From NCBI GenBank assembly GCA_965218765.1, contig CBDCLU010000001.1, forward strand, positions 186,001-250,000: a DNA stretch of 64,000 nt, given 5' to 3'. The DNA is from JBBPYC01 sp965218765 (GTDB taxonomy: Bacteria > Pseudomonadota > Gammaproteobacteria > Burkholderiales > Burkholderiaceae_C). Shown piece after piece: positions 1 through 8,814 of the stretch (the first letter of the stretch is position 1; each line of letters opens with the position of its first letter). The position numbers were made by a program, and so were the translations under genes. The notes under the pieces were generated by a model. The model saw nothing but the letters and a program-made list of their open reading frames with translations. It did not search any database and was not told the origin of the DNA.

Positions 1-1
1 C

Positions 2-1441
2 GCGGGGATGGATGAGGGAACCATCAAAGCGACCTGGACCAATCTCGTCTTCACCGCGTCCGGCTTGAGCAAGATGAAGCCGGACCGCACCGACCTGTCG
101 GAAGCTTTCGAACACGGCATGAAGGAGCGCGCCACGATGATCGGCGACGTCGACGTGGCCGGGGAAGATGGCGAGTTGCTGGTTGCAAATGCACCTGCCC
201 GCTGGAACGACGGCATGGACGTGATGGTGAATTGGGATCAGGTGGACGGGATGCTCATCCTGGCTTCGGATGATCCCGAGCAGATGAATCGCTTGAACAG
301 CGGTTCGCGCCTGGCCCGGACACTGGCGAAGCTGGAAGCCGCCGACTCCGGCATTACCATGCTCGGACTCATCCGCGGCGAGACACGCGTCGATGACGTG
401 GGGCACGAGCATTTCGGCTTCAAGGACGGTGTTTCGCAGCCCGGCATCCGCGGCGTTGATGGCTCCGATGACCCCCTGCACAACCCGGATCAGGGCAACC
501 CAGGGCAGGACCTGTTGCATCCCGGAGAGTTCGTCTTCGGCTATCCCACCCAAATCAATCGGTTCGGGGTCGATGCGGACGGAAACGTCATCGAGGGGCC
601 GAATCCCCATCCCGGCCCGGCCGTCACCTTTGCCGGGGAAAACTACTGGGACGACGGCTCGTTCCTTGTCTTTCGCCGCTTGGCGCAAGATGTGAAAGGA
701 TTTCGGGAGATGGTCGTGCAAAAAGCCGCCACGCTGGGCCTCAGCACCGACCTCATGGGGGCGAAGCTGGTCGGCCGCTACCGCAGCGGCGCGCCGCTCG
801 AAGCGCTCGCCTTCCAGTCCGGCACGGCCACCTACGAGGTGCCGTTGATCGATCCCGGTATTGTCCATCCCGCACTCGCCAACAGCAACGCGCTCAACAA
901 CGACTTCGAGTATGGCGACGATCCGGCGGGAGAGATCGTCCCGCTTGCCGCCCACATCCGCAAAGCCTACCCGCGCAACCAGATTCCCGCCTTCGAAGAC
1001 GGGGCTCCCTTCCCGGAGCCGGCCAAGGAGGAACAACGCGAACCGCTGGCCGAAAGCCGGACTCAGACGCATCGCCTGCTGCGCCGCGGCATCCCCTTCG
1101 GCAAGTCCTTGAGTGCCGGTGAGGGTGGAGGGACCGACGATCCGCGTGGCCTGCTTTTTCTCGCTTATCAGACAAGGATCGAGGACCAGTTTGAATTCGT
1201 CCAGCGCGCGTGGGTCAATGACCCGGACTTCCCGCGGCCGGTCGAGGGCTCGCACGCGCAGGCTGGCCGGGACCCGATCATCAATAACGACACCGCCGAG
1301 GACGCCATGCGTGGCTGCCCCTTCCACAAGCTCGCCGACAAATCGGCCTGCCCGATCAAGTTCCAGCACTTCGTGGAAACCCGCGGCGGGGCTTACTTCT
1401 TCTCCCCGGCGATCAGTGTTCTTGAAGATATGTTGAAGTAG
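2..1441 (+). CDS. DyP-type peroxidase, 5' end cut off by window
   Basis: This is a heme peroxidase of the dye-decolorizing family. The GxxDG motif (GFKDG) lies near residue 137 counted from the first in-frame Met at base 8. The probable proximal heme His sits in AAHIRKAYPRN near residue 316. Family blocks GRYRSGAPL, RRGIPFG and GLLFLAYQ follow in order. The frame is open to the window edge, and family members usually carry some further N-terminal sequence, so the Met at base 8 is probably internal and the true start lies upstream. No signal peptide can be judged. The gene is followed by decayed mobile DNA, so its operon context on this side is lost. Confidence 0.88.
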   Translation, partial: AGMDEGTIKATWTNLVFTASGLSKMKPDRTDLSEAFEHGMKERATMIGDVDVAGEDGELLVANAPARWNDGMDVMVNWDQVDGMLILASDDPEQMNRLNSGSRLARTLAKLEAADSGITMLGLIRGETRVDDVGHEHFGFKDGVSQPGIRGVDGSDDPLHNPDQGNPGQDLLHPGEFVFGYPTQINRFGVDADGNVIEGPNPHPGPAVTFAGENYWDDGSFLVFRRLAQDVKGFREMVVQKAATLGLSTDLMGAKLVGRYRSGAPLEALAFQSGTATYEVPLIDPGIVHPALANSNALNNDFEYGDDPAGEIVPLAAHIRKAYPRNQIPAFEDGAPFPEPAKEEQREPLAESRTQTHRLLRRGIPFGKSLSAGEGGGTDDPRGLLFLAYQTRIEDQFEFVQRAWVNDPDFPRPVEGSHAQAGRDPIINNDTAEDAMRGCPFHKLADKSACPIKFQHFVETRGGAYFFSPAISVLEDMLK

Positions 1442-1542
1442 GCCGCCCCTGCCCCCGCGGTGAAGACTGTACGGAACGCCGATGAAAGCCAAGCTTTCTG
1501 AATTTAAAAATAGCGCGGGCTTGGTTGGCCCGACATCGACGC

Positions 1543-1641
1543 GTGGCGCACTTGCAATGCGATCCAGAGGCTATTGAGCCGATGGAAGAGGTTGCCGCTG
1601 AGTGGGGGACCGCAGCACCGGTCGGACGGGAGGATGGGTAG
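1543..1641 (+). pseudogene. ChpS/MazE-like antitoxin, 3' relic
   Basis: An open frame ending at the TAG at 1639-1641 reads LQCDPEAIEP and then EWGTAAPVGRE. This resembles the end of ChpS-type antitoxins (a 'LLAQCD' segment followed later by 'APVGKEIW'). No start or DNA-binding domain remains. It lies immediately before a ChpB-like toxin relic in the usual antitoxin-toxin order. The assignment rests on about 30 residues and on the neighbour, so it is tentative. Confidence 0.4.
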
Positions 1642-1649
1642 CCGCCGGA

Positions 1650-1808
1650 CTTTTTGACCGAGGTGACAGGGTCAGCCTGAATCCGACGATCGCATGCGCG
1701 CTGAGAGGCCGGATGCGGCTGGCGCTGGTGTTGGCGGCGAAGCGGTACAACGCGCTCGGCACGGCGTGGGTCGCGCCGATCACCCAGGGTGGCGACTCGG
1801 CTCGCTAG
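1650..1808 (+). pseudogene. ChpB/PemK-like toxin relic
   Basis: The frame contains FDRGDRVSLNPT, then LALVLAAKRYN and LGTAWVAPITQGGDSAR. These match the order of ChpB/MazF-family signatures (RGDIV..., ALVLSP..., APITQGGNFAR). The copy stops right after the APITQGG block, where the family should continue for about 60 residues. The 5' end also needs a frameshift to join the likely start at 1634. Truncation coincides with the 3' edge of a broken IS5 transposase, so a deletion or insertion probably joined the two. It is very unlikely to be functional. Confidence 0.55.
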
Positions 1809-1829
1809 GTCCGCAATTGCGCTGACGAG

Positions 1830-2556
1830 CAGCTTGGGGCAGCGGTTGCACCAGCCACGGCAAACCTCAACCACCCAGCGGCGCGCCTTCTTCGTCGGGT
1901 TGCGCCGCTTGGCATCGGCTTCTTTGCCACGACTGACCACATGAGGGATGTGGCTGTGCGGCTCGATGATTTCCAAGGCGCGACGGCCTCGATGGCCGGC
2001 GTCGGCGCACAGATGCTTGCTGCGACGAATGCTCGGCGTCTTGCGCTAGACCATGACGGCCTGCAGCACTGCGCCGAGTTGCGCAACGTCATGCCGATTC
2101 GCCCCGGTCACGACGAGCGGCAATGGGACGCCACGCCCGTCCACCAGCAGATGACGCTTGGCTCCCCTTTTTTTCCCCGATCCGTCAGGTTGGGGCCGAC
2201 GCAGTCTTGCACCAGCGGCGCTTTGAACATGGCCCCGTCGACGCTCTGCCATCGCCAGGCGATTCCTTCCATCTGGTCGTACTCGGCGAGCCCCGCCTTC
2301 CACATGGCCTCGAACACGCCAAGGCGCTCTCCCACTCAAGGAATCGCTTGTGGACTGCGCTGGCACTGCCAAAGCGCTCCTTGGGAAGGGCCTTCCACTG
2401 GCAGCCGGTGCGCAGCGTATACACGACTGCTTCGAACACTCGTCGGGCCGGTTTGGCCGGCGGTCCTGCCCCTGGCTTGCGCACGTACGCTTTGCCGGCA
2501 ACGCGCTCACGTGCTGGGATCAGCGATTCGACGCGCTGCCAGAAACCATTGGTCAC
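1830..2556 (-). pseudogene. IS5-family transposase, multiply frameshifted
   Basis: The pieces, in order, are MTNGFWQRVESLIPARE to about VHKRFLEWE, then WRWQSVDGAMFKAPLVQD in a second frame, then HLLVDGRGVPLPLVVTGANRHD in a third. A last segment has ADAGHRG and GKEADAKRRNPTKKARRWVVE. These are the successive DDE-domain blocks of IS5-family (IS427/IS1031-like) transposases, with SVDG and LLVDG carrying the first two catalytic Asp positions. At least three frame changes and a missing C-terminus make it a pseudogene. Confidence 0.75.
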
Positions 2557-2600
2557 CGCCTAGGACTCAACTCGCTTGTGTGTTGCCACGCCTTCGTCCG
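1830..2600 (-). mobile_element. IS5-family insertion sequence remnant
   Basis: The span is defined by transposase similarity; I could not identify terminal inverted repeats or a target duplication. The 3' part of the transposase (the family's FNRFRKLLVRYEKLERSF-type end) is missing after CNRCPKLLV, so the element is truncated beside the ChpB relic. The 5' side ends near 2560-2600, next to a separately truncated IS3 element. The element is dead in cis. Confidence 0.65.
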
Positions 2601-2653
2601 ACCACCGCGTGAAATGCGGCTCGGGACGAGAGCGCACTATTTACGGATAACTT

Positions 2654-3370
2654 CTAAGTCAGATCGGTGAACCACACCCGGTCCGGCGCTTCGGCTTCGA
2701 ACCGCTGCTGCAAGAGGTTCTCGGCCACCGGCAGCACGTGGCTGGAGTCCGTCGTGAGCTTGAAGCGGCGCTTCTGTTTACAGCGCGATCCCATGTGGCG
2801 GCGAAGGCAAGCGATGCGGTCGCGCCCAGCCTCAAACCCTTGGGCGCGCAGCTCGGCCTGCACGCGCCTTCTGCCGCAGGTCTGGCGGCTGGCCGCATGC
2901 GCCGCGCGGATCGCCACAGCGAGGCGCTCGCCCTCGCGCGCCCGTGGCGAAGGCGGCCTGTCGCGCCAGGCAACGTCGCCGCTGCGCGAGACTTCAAGAG
3001 CATTGCACCTCATGGCCACCGGGTACTTGCTTCGAGTCTCGAGTGGCTTGATGAACGCGTACCTTGCAGCGACTCGCAAGGCAGAAGTACGCGGCGGCCT
3101 TTTCTACGATCTAGCGCTCCATCTTGGCGCGGGCGAGCTCCTTCGCGCAGCCGCGTTCTCGGCTTGCAGTTCGGCCACCGTGGGCGCCCTCGCCATGGGC
3201 GGTATGCCCGCGCGCCGAGCCGCCACCACCCAGTTCGACAGGGATCCTTTGGGGATGCCCAACCGCTCAGCGGCTTCGGGTTGTGTCAAGCCCTGCTCGA
3301 GCACCCGCTTGACCGCTTCGGCCCGGAACTCCGGTGTGTATGTCCGATTCGCTTTGATCGTCTGACCGAC
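2654..3370 (-). mobile_element. IS3-family insertion sequence remnant (orfA-orfB)
   Basis: OrfA begins near 3365 with a TYTPEFRAEAVKR helix-turn-helix region and EQGLTQPEAAERLG. Its C-terminal leucine-zipper part is scrambled after VAELQAENAA. OrfB (2654-3079) has CNALEVSRSG, a CGRRRVQAELRAQG block and VWFTDLT. The frame ends just after the first catalytic Asp (TDLT), so most of the integrase core is gone. The IS5 remnant follows directly, consistent with nested insertion and later deletion. No intact ends were seen. Confidence 0.7.
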
Positions 3371-3457
3371 CTCTCGTGGCCGAAGGCGCGTGCCCCGACA
3401 GCCAGGCTATCTCAATCGACGCAACGCCGGACCGGCAGGCACCCCGGCCGTCGGTCA

Positions 3458-4453
3458 CTACTCCAGCTTCACCCCCGCCGACTTGATCACGCCGCCCCAC
3501 TTGGCCGTCTCCTCGGCGATGAACGCATCGAACGCCTGCGGCGTGCTGCCGACCGCGAACGTGCCCATCGCGTCGAGCTTGGCGCGCGTCTCATCGGTCT
3601 TGATGATCTCGGCCAGTGCGGCAGATACGCGGTCGACGATCGGCCGCGGCGTGCCCGCGGGCGCCAGCATGCCGGCCCAGGTGCTGCCGACGAGGCCAGC
3701 AAAGCCTTGCTCGATGAACGTCGGCACATCGGGGAGCACGGGCAGCCGGCGCTCGCCCGCCACACCGATCAGGCGCAGCTTGCCGGCCTTCGCCTGATTG
3801 ATCAGCCCGGTCGGCGCATCGAAGAACAACTGGATCTGGCCACCGATCAGGTCCGTCAGCGCCGGCACGGCGCCCTTGTACGGCACGTGGATCATGTCGG
3901 CGCCCGTGAGCGACTTCCAGAGTTCGCTCGTCAGGTGCGCGGCCGAGCCGTTGCCCGATGAGCCGAACGCGACCTTGCCCGGATGCGCCTTGGCATAGTC
4001 GATCAACTCGCGCGCGGTCTTGAACGGCGCGTCGTTGTTGACGGCGGCGAGCAACGGCGACACACCCATCAGCGACACGCCGGTCAGGTCCTTCTTCGGG
4101 TCGTACGGCAGCTTCGGATACAGCGTGGTGTTGGCCGCGTAGGCCGCGATCACGACGCCGAACGTGTAGCCGTCGGCCGGTGCCTTGGCCAGCGCGTCGA
4201 CGCCGATCAGGCTGTTGGCGCCGGGCTTGTTGTCGATTACGACCGGCTGGCCCAGGCGCTGTTGCAACCCCTGCTGCACGAGCCGCGCCATCTGGTCGGT
4301 GAAGCCGCCGGGTGTGTAGGGCACGATGATGCGGATCGGCTTGTCGGGCCAGGTGCTTTGGGCCAGGGCCGGCGTTGCGATCGTCGCCGCTGCAACGGCA
4401 GTGACGCAGATGTGGGCGATGAAGGCACGGCGGGATGGATCGTGAGGCTGCAT
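3458..4453 (-). CDS. Bug/TctC-family periplasmic solute-binding protein
   Basis: This is a tripartite tricarboxylate transporter receptor of the kind greatly expanded in Burkholderiales. The N-terminus has an export signal with SRRAFI, which could be Tat or Sec, and a probable cleavage after PALA. Family blocks include WPDKPIRIIVPYTPGG, VVIDNKPGAN and HVPYKG. I chose the start at 4453 because upstream in-frame sequence has no signal character. No TctA/TctB membrane genes are nearby, which is usual for these orphan receptors. It is the last gene of the minus-strand run that includes enamidase, so it might bind a pyridine or ring-opened acid. That is inference; the ligand is unknown. Confidence 0.88.
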   Translation of the reverse strand: MQPHDPSRRAFIAHICVTAVAAATIATPALAQSTWPDKPIRIIVPYTPGGFTDQMARLVQQGLQQRLGQPVVIDNKPGANSLIGVDALAKAPADGYTFGVVIAAYAANTTLYPKLPYDPKKDLTGVSLMGVSPLLAAVNNDAPFKTARELIDYAKAHPGKVAFGSSGNGSAAHLTSELWKSLTGADMIHVPYKGAVPALTDLIGGQIQLFFDAPTGLINQAKAGKLRLIGVAGERRLPVLPDVPTFIEQGFAGLVGSTWAGMLAPAGTPRPIVDRVSAALAEIIKTDETRAKLDAMGTFAVGSTPQAFDAFIAEETAKWGGVIKSAGVKLE

Positions 4454-4694
4454 AACGGCATTCCGGTGAAGTGAGGCTGATTGCTGAAACGGGGTGCGGC
4501 GGAATTTCTCGATGTTCACCCGCCGGCCTGGGCACTTGCTTGCAACGGCCGGGGACGAAGCGGCTGCGCGCTGCATCCAGCGGTGCTCATGTGCTCACAT
4601 GGATCGACGCTCGGCCGCCGGAACAACTGTTTTCGCTGCCGACCAACACTGCCCGACATTGCGCTGCTGGCCGCACAGCGGCGGCGGCAGCGCT

Positions 4695-5303
4695 TCAATG
4701 CAGTGAACTGAGGTAGACCGACACCGTCTCAATGTCGCCCGGGGCCAGGGCCTGGGCCGCCGCAGTCATGTTGCCGTCCATGTCGAAGCGTGTGCCCGCC
4801 TTGAAGCCCTTGAGCTGCGTCCTCAGGTAATCGACCTGCTGGCCGGCGAGGCGCGGAATGTGCTGCTGTCCCTTCAGGTCGGCGCCATGGCACTGCACGC
4901 AGTTGAGCCTGGCGGTCAGTTCCTGACCCGCCTGGATCGTCGTTGCGTCGGGCTTCGTCTCAATGGCCGGCGATGCGGCCGCCTGCGCGGAAAAGTAGCC
5001 GCCGAGGTCGTTGATGTCGGCATTGGTCAGCGGCTGGGCCAATGCGTTCATGACCGGGTTCGCGCGGTTGCCTTCACGGAACATCACCAACTGGGTCGTG
5101 ATGAACTGCTTTGGCTGGCCTGCGAGCGACGGCACCGCCGGATCCTTCGAGTTGCCCGCCGGGCCGTGACACGCAAAACACACCTCGGCCTTGCCGCGCA
5201 GCGCGACCTCCTTGTCGTCGGCTCGCGCCGGCACGGAGGCGGCCATCAGCCCGGCGCACAAGGCCGGCGCCAGCGCAAGGTGCAGCAGGCGCGCGGCGCT
5301 CAT
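4695..5303 (-). CDS. Cytochrome c4-like diheme cytochrome
   Basis: This 202-residue exported protein has a Sec signal ending near VPARA and two heme c motifs, CFACH (about residues 42-46) and CVQCH (about 135-139). Each is followed by the SLAGQ or RLAGQ block typical of cytochrome c4. The Met ligands probably lie in the ANPVMN and DMDGNM segments. The ATG overlaps the stop of the preceding dehydrogenase gene (ATGA), so the two are translationally coupled. The cytochrome is the natural electron acceptor for that periplasmic enzyme. Confidence 0.88.
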   Translation of the reverse strand: MSAARLLHLALAPALCAGLMAASVPARADDKEVALRGKAEVCFACHGPAGNSKDPAVPSLAGQPKQFITTQLVMFREGNRANPVMNALAQPLTNADINDLGGYFSAQAAASPAIETKPDATTIQAGQELTARLNCVQCHGADLKGQQHIPRLAGQQVDYLRTQLKGFKAGTRFDMDGNMTAAAQALAPGDIETVSVYLSSLH

Positions 5304-6544
5304 TGCTTGGTGCTGATGCGGTAGACGACGCCGTTGTAGTCGTCGGACACCAGCAGCGCGCCGTCGGGCATCACGAGCACGTCCACGGGGCGGCCCCACA
5401 TCGGGGGGTCGGCCTTCGGATCGGTCAGGAAGCCTTCGAGAAAGCTCTTGAGCTCGATCTTGCCGTTGCCGTCGGACACCGCCCGCATCACGCTGTAGCC
5501 CTGCTTGTTGGAGCGGTTCCAGGAACCGTGCATCGCGATGAAGATGTTGTTGCGGTACTCGGCTGGAAACATGCTGCCGGTGTAGAAGCGCATCCCGAGC
5601 GGCGCGATGTGCGCGCCCAGTTTGGCGGCCGGCTGCGCGAACTCGCTGCACGAGCGGCCCTGGCCGAACTCGGGGTCGAGAAAGTCGCCCTGGTGGCAAA
5701 ACGGGTAGCCGAAGTTCATGCCGGCTTTCGCCGCGTGGTGCAGCGTGTCGTTCGGCATGTCGTCGCTGATCCAGTCACGCCCATGGTTCGTGAACCACAG
5801 CTCCTTCGTCTTCGGGTCCCAGTCGAAACCGACCGAGTTTCGAACGCCGGTGGCATAGGTCTCCATCACGCCGGTCTTCGGGTCGACCCGGTTGATGGAA
5901 GCCTGCTGATAGCTCGGCATCACGATGTTGCCCGGCGCACCGATGTTGAAGTAGAGCTTGCCGTCCGGCCCGAACGCGAGGAACTTCCAGAAGTGTCCCG
6001 CCTGCTGCGTCGGATCCAGGTTGTCGATCACGACCTTGGGCTGCGGCGGCTTGTCGAGGCTGCTCTCGATGCCGTCATAGCGTGTGATCCGGTTGCGTTC
6101 GGCCACATACAGCGTGCCGTCGTGAAACGCGAGGCCGTTCGGCGACTTCAGGCCGCTCAGCACCTTCTTGACTTCGCGCTTGCCGCCCTTGTCGACGATC
6201 GCGTAGACATTGGACAGGTTGCGGTTGCTGACGAACACCGTGCCGTCGTCGCCGAGCGCAAGCGAACGCGCCTCGGGGATGCCGTCGGCATAGATCTCGA
6301 TCTTGAATCCGTCCGGCAGCTTCAGCTTGTCGAGCGGCAACTCGCTTGCCGGGCGACCGGTGAGGATCGGCGCGATCGGGTGCAGTGTCGATGCCCCCTG
6401 GTCTGCCGCACGGCCCTGCTGCCACGACGGCGCAGGCGCTGACGCCGTCTGCGCAACGACCGCGGAGCCGCCGAGCCACAGAGCCGCGAATCCAACGCCG
6501 AAACCCCAGCGCCGAATGCCGGCGCGGTTCTTCAAGTGTGTCAA
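5300..6544 (-). CDS. Sorbosone dehydrogenase-like PQQ-type beta-propeller oxidoreductase
   Basis: This is a 414-residue secreted protein of the soluble aldose/sorbosone dehydrogenase family. These enzymes are six-bladed propellers that oxidise sugars or aldehydes using PQQ in the periplasm. Blocks seen are LPDGFKIEIYADG, TLYVAERNRI, NHGRDWISDDMPND, MNFGYPFCH, HGSWNRS and DVLVMPDGALLVSDDYNGV. The start is taken as a TTG at 6544 because an AGGAG lies six bases upstream and the next residues form a signal peptide ending near VVAQ. It is coupled to a cytochrome c4 gene. The substrate is unknown. Its place downstream of enamidase makes an aldehyde such as 2-formylglutarate thinkable, but that is speculation. 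Confidence 0.82.
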   Translation of the reverse strand: MTHLKNRAGIRRWGFGVGFAALWLGGSAVVAQTASAPAPSWQQGRAADQGASTLHPIAPILTGRPASELPLDKLKLPDGFKIEIYADGIPEARSLALGDDGTVFVSNRNLSNVYAIVDKGGKREVKKVLSGLKSPNGLAFHDGTLYVAERNRITRYDGIESSLDKPPQPKVVIDNLDPTQQAGHFWKFLAFGPDGKLYFNIGAPGNIVMPSYQQASINRVDPKTGVMETYATGVRNSVGFDWDPKTKELWFTNHGRDWISDDMPNDTLHHAAKAGMNFGYPFCHQGDFLDPEFGQGRSCSEFAQPAAKLGAHIAPLGMRFYTGSMFPAEYRNNIFIAMHGSWNRSNKQGYSVMRAVSDGNGKIELKSFLEGFLTDPKADPPMWGRPVDVLVMPDGALLVSDDYNGVVYRISTKQ

Positions 6545-6717
6545 AAGTGTCTCCTGTTTTGTCGAAAGTTGCCGAGCGCAATTCTGCGTTATTTCGGCCG
6601 GTTGCTCGATGCTCGCGACACGCCGCGGGCCGCACGTTCGGAATCCGGACTCAGGCAAGAACGTGGTGAGGCCGCTCGCACTTCCCACGATGCCCCAACC
6701 AGCACTTGCCCCGACAC

Positions 6718-7920
6718 TTAGCGTGCGTCGGACGGCACCACCGCCGCCGCCTCCAGCGCCGGCGGCGTATTCCGGCTCCGCCCGCACCGCACGATGCCGC
6801 CGATCATGACCATGCCGACGCCGGGCAGGTCGCCGAGTGAGATGCTCTCGAGCATCGTCTTGCCGGCCGTGTGCTGCGCACGGTCGAGAAAGACGAAATC
6901 GGCGTCGCGGCCGGGTTCGATCAGGCCGCAGTTCAGCTTGCGGATGCGCGCGGTGTTGCCGGTGGCAAAGCAGAACACCTGCTCGGCCGGGATGCCGGCG
7001 ATGCCGGACAGCAGCGCAATCATGCGCAGGATGCCGAGCGGCTGCACCCCCGAGCCGGCCGGGCCGTCGGTGCCGAGGATCACGCGGTGCGGGCATTTGA
7101 GTTCGATCGCGGCTTTGGCTGCGGCAATCGCGACTCTTTCGTTGCCGTTGTGCACCAGTTCGATTGCGCGGCTGCTTTGCGCGCACAGGTCGCAGACGTC
7201 GCGCTCCGGCAAGGAGGTGTGGCCGCCGTTGATGTGGCCGATGATGTCGGCGTCGGCTTCGAGCACGGTGTCCTTGTCGATCAGGCCCGATCCTGGGATC
7301 GACGGTCCACCGGTGTGGATCGTGCTCTGGATGCCGTACTTTCGCGCCCAGGCGACCATTTCCTTGGCTTCGTAGCCGGCCTTCACAGAGCCCAAGCCGA
7401 CTTCGCCGAGCAGGCCGACCCCGGCTTCGGCGAGTTCCTTGAAGTCGCTCTCGACCATGCCTTTTTCGATCACGGGCGCGCCGGCCAGCACCTTGACGCC
7501 GCCGGGGCGGAAGTTGTCGTACGCGCGCTGCGCGGTGATGGCCAAGGCCTTCAGGCCGACGATGTCTTTGGGGCGGCCGGGCAGGTGCACTTCACCGGCC
7601 GAGATCATCGTGGTGACGCCGCCGTTCATCGTCGAATCGATCCAGCCGAGCTGGCCCTGGCGCGGCGTCCAGTCGCCGAAGACGGGGTGCATGTGGCTGT
7701 CGATCAGGCCGGGCGCCACGCAGGTGCCGCGCGCGTCGATGGTGGTCTTCGCACCTTCGACATTGCAGTCTTTGAGCTTGCCGACCTGGGTGATCAGGCC
7801 GTCGTCGATCACGACGGTGTCGGCGTCCAGGATGGGCTGGTCGAGATCGCCTGAGAGCAGCAACCCGATGTTGCGGACCACCACCTTGCCCGATGCTTCG
7901 ACTGCTGCCGCTGCTGCCAT
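6718..7920 (-). CDS. ena: Enamidase (6-oxo-1,4,5,6-tetrahydronicotinate amidohydrolase)
   Basis: This 400-residue protein belongs to the amidohydrolase superfamily and to the enamidase type. In Eubacterium barkeri the enzyme hydrolyses 1,4,5,6-tetrahydro-6-oxonicotinate to ammonia and 2-formylglutarate with a binuclear Fe-Zn centre. The metal-binding HMH lies at about residues 76-78 in LIDSHMHPVFGDWTPRQ. GGVTTMISAGEVH, GEVGLGS, HTGGPSIPGSG, HINGGHT and GTDGPAGSGVQP follow, and the motifs and length fit that family. Together with Hnr across the divergent promoter it forms the ring-reduction and ring-opening pair. No signal peptide is seen, so it should be cytosolic. Hydantoinase- or imidazolonepropionase-like functions are the alternatives, but the context favours enamidase. 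Confidence 0.88.
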   Translation of the reverse strand: MAAAAAVEASGKVVVRNIGLLLSGDLDQPILDADTVVIDDGLITQVGKLKDCNVEGAKTTIDARGTCVAPGLIDSHMHPVFGDWTPRQGQLGWIDSTMNGGVTTMISAGEVHLPGRPKDIVGLKALAITAQRAYDNFRPGGVKVLAGAPVIEKGMVESDFKELAEAGVGLLGEVGLGSVKAGYEAKEMVAWARKYGIQSTIHTGGPSIPGSGLIDKDTVLEADADIIGHINGGHTSLPERDVCDLCAQSSRAIELVHNGNERVAIAAAKAAIELKCPHRVILGTDGPAGSGVQPLGILRMIALLSGIAGIPAEQVFCFATGNTARIRKLNCGLIEPGRDADFVFLDRAQHTAGKTMLESISLGDLPGVGMVMIGGIVRCGRSRNTPPALEAAAVVPSDAR

Positions 7921-7968
7921 TTGCTGTGCTCCTGGATAATGAGTTGGTTGTCGTCCGGGGGCTTCGAC

Positions 7969-8814
7969 TCAAGCCTTTTTCACGGTGCGCAAGACGCTGT
8001 CGATCACGAAGCGCTCCCAATGCTCGACGGTGTGCGGCTCCAGCAGATCGGCGCCCAGAAACGCCGACATTGTGTGCCGGTTCGACACATAGAAATACCC
8101 GGTCGAGACGATCAACAGGTACACGTCGCGCGCGGCCAGATCGCTTCGGAAGATGTCGAGCTGCGCGCCGCTTTTCAGCAGTTGCGCAATGACCGACACG
8201 GCCGGGGATGAATACTCCTGCACATGCGGCGACTTGGCAATGTGCTTGCCCTGGTGCAGGTTCTCGGTGTTGAGCAGCGCGATGAATTCGGGGTTCCGGC
8301 GGTAGTGGCCGTGCATGAAGCGGATCACGGCGGTCAGAGATTCGGCCGGGGCATTCAGGTCCAGTGACAGCGTGGCTTCGGCGGCGTTCATGCGCTCGTA
8401 GGCTTGCTCCAGCACCGCGACGAACAAGCCTTCCTTGCTGCCGAAGTAGTAGTAGATCATGCGGTCCACGGACTTCGCGCGGCGCGAGATTTTCTCGACA
8501 CTGCCGCCGTCGTAGCCGTGGCGCGCAAAGACATGCGCGGCGGCGCGCAGGATGCTGTCGCGGGTGGCGCTTTTCTTCAGCGCGGCCTTGGCGACAGCGG
8601 GCTTTGCTGCAGCGGCTTTGGCAGCCGTGGGCTTTGTCGCGACGGGCTTGACGTCGGCGCCTGCTGAATCGGCCACGGCTGCTTTTGCTTCTGAGCGCTT
8701 GCGGGCCGCGCGTTGTTGCAGTGCAGGTGCGGCACTGCGTCGCGAACCGATGCTGGCCACGGCCGAATGCAACGCGGTGCCGCCTGTTCTATTCGCCGCA
8801 GCCTTCTGCGTCAC
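7969..8814 (-). CDS. TetR-family transcriptional regulator with Lys/Ala-rich N-terminal tail
   Basis: The TetR helix-turn-helix starts near residue 85 (ATRDSILRAAAHVFARHG, then SVEKISRRAKSVDRMIYYYFGSKEGLF). A typical ligand domain follows. About 80 residues of low-complexity sequence rich in Ala, Lys and Pro precede it, which is unusual and histone-tail-like. The GTG start at 8814 overlaps the fpr stop (GTGA), so fpr and this gene are cotranscribed. No other start lies between it and the HTH except weak internal codons. As the only intact regulator in the nicotinate locus it is the best candidate to control the divergent promoter at 9585-9726. Its effector may be a pathway intermediate. Confidence 0.85.
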   Translation of the reverse strand: MTQKAAANRTGGTALHSAVASIGSRRSAAPALQQRAARKRSEAKAAVADSAGADVKPVATKPTAAKAAAAKPAVAKAALKKSATRDSILRAAAHVFARHGYDGGSVEKISRRAKSVDRMIYYYFGSKEGLFVAVLEQAYERMNAAEATLSLDLNAPAESLTAVIRFMHGHYRRNPEFIALLNTENLHQGKHIAKSPHVQEYSSPAVSVIAQLLKSGAQLDIFRSDLAARDVYLLIVSTGYFYVSNRHTMSAFLGADLLEPHTVEHWERFVIDSVLRTVKKA

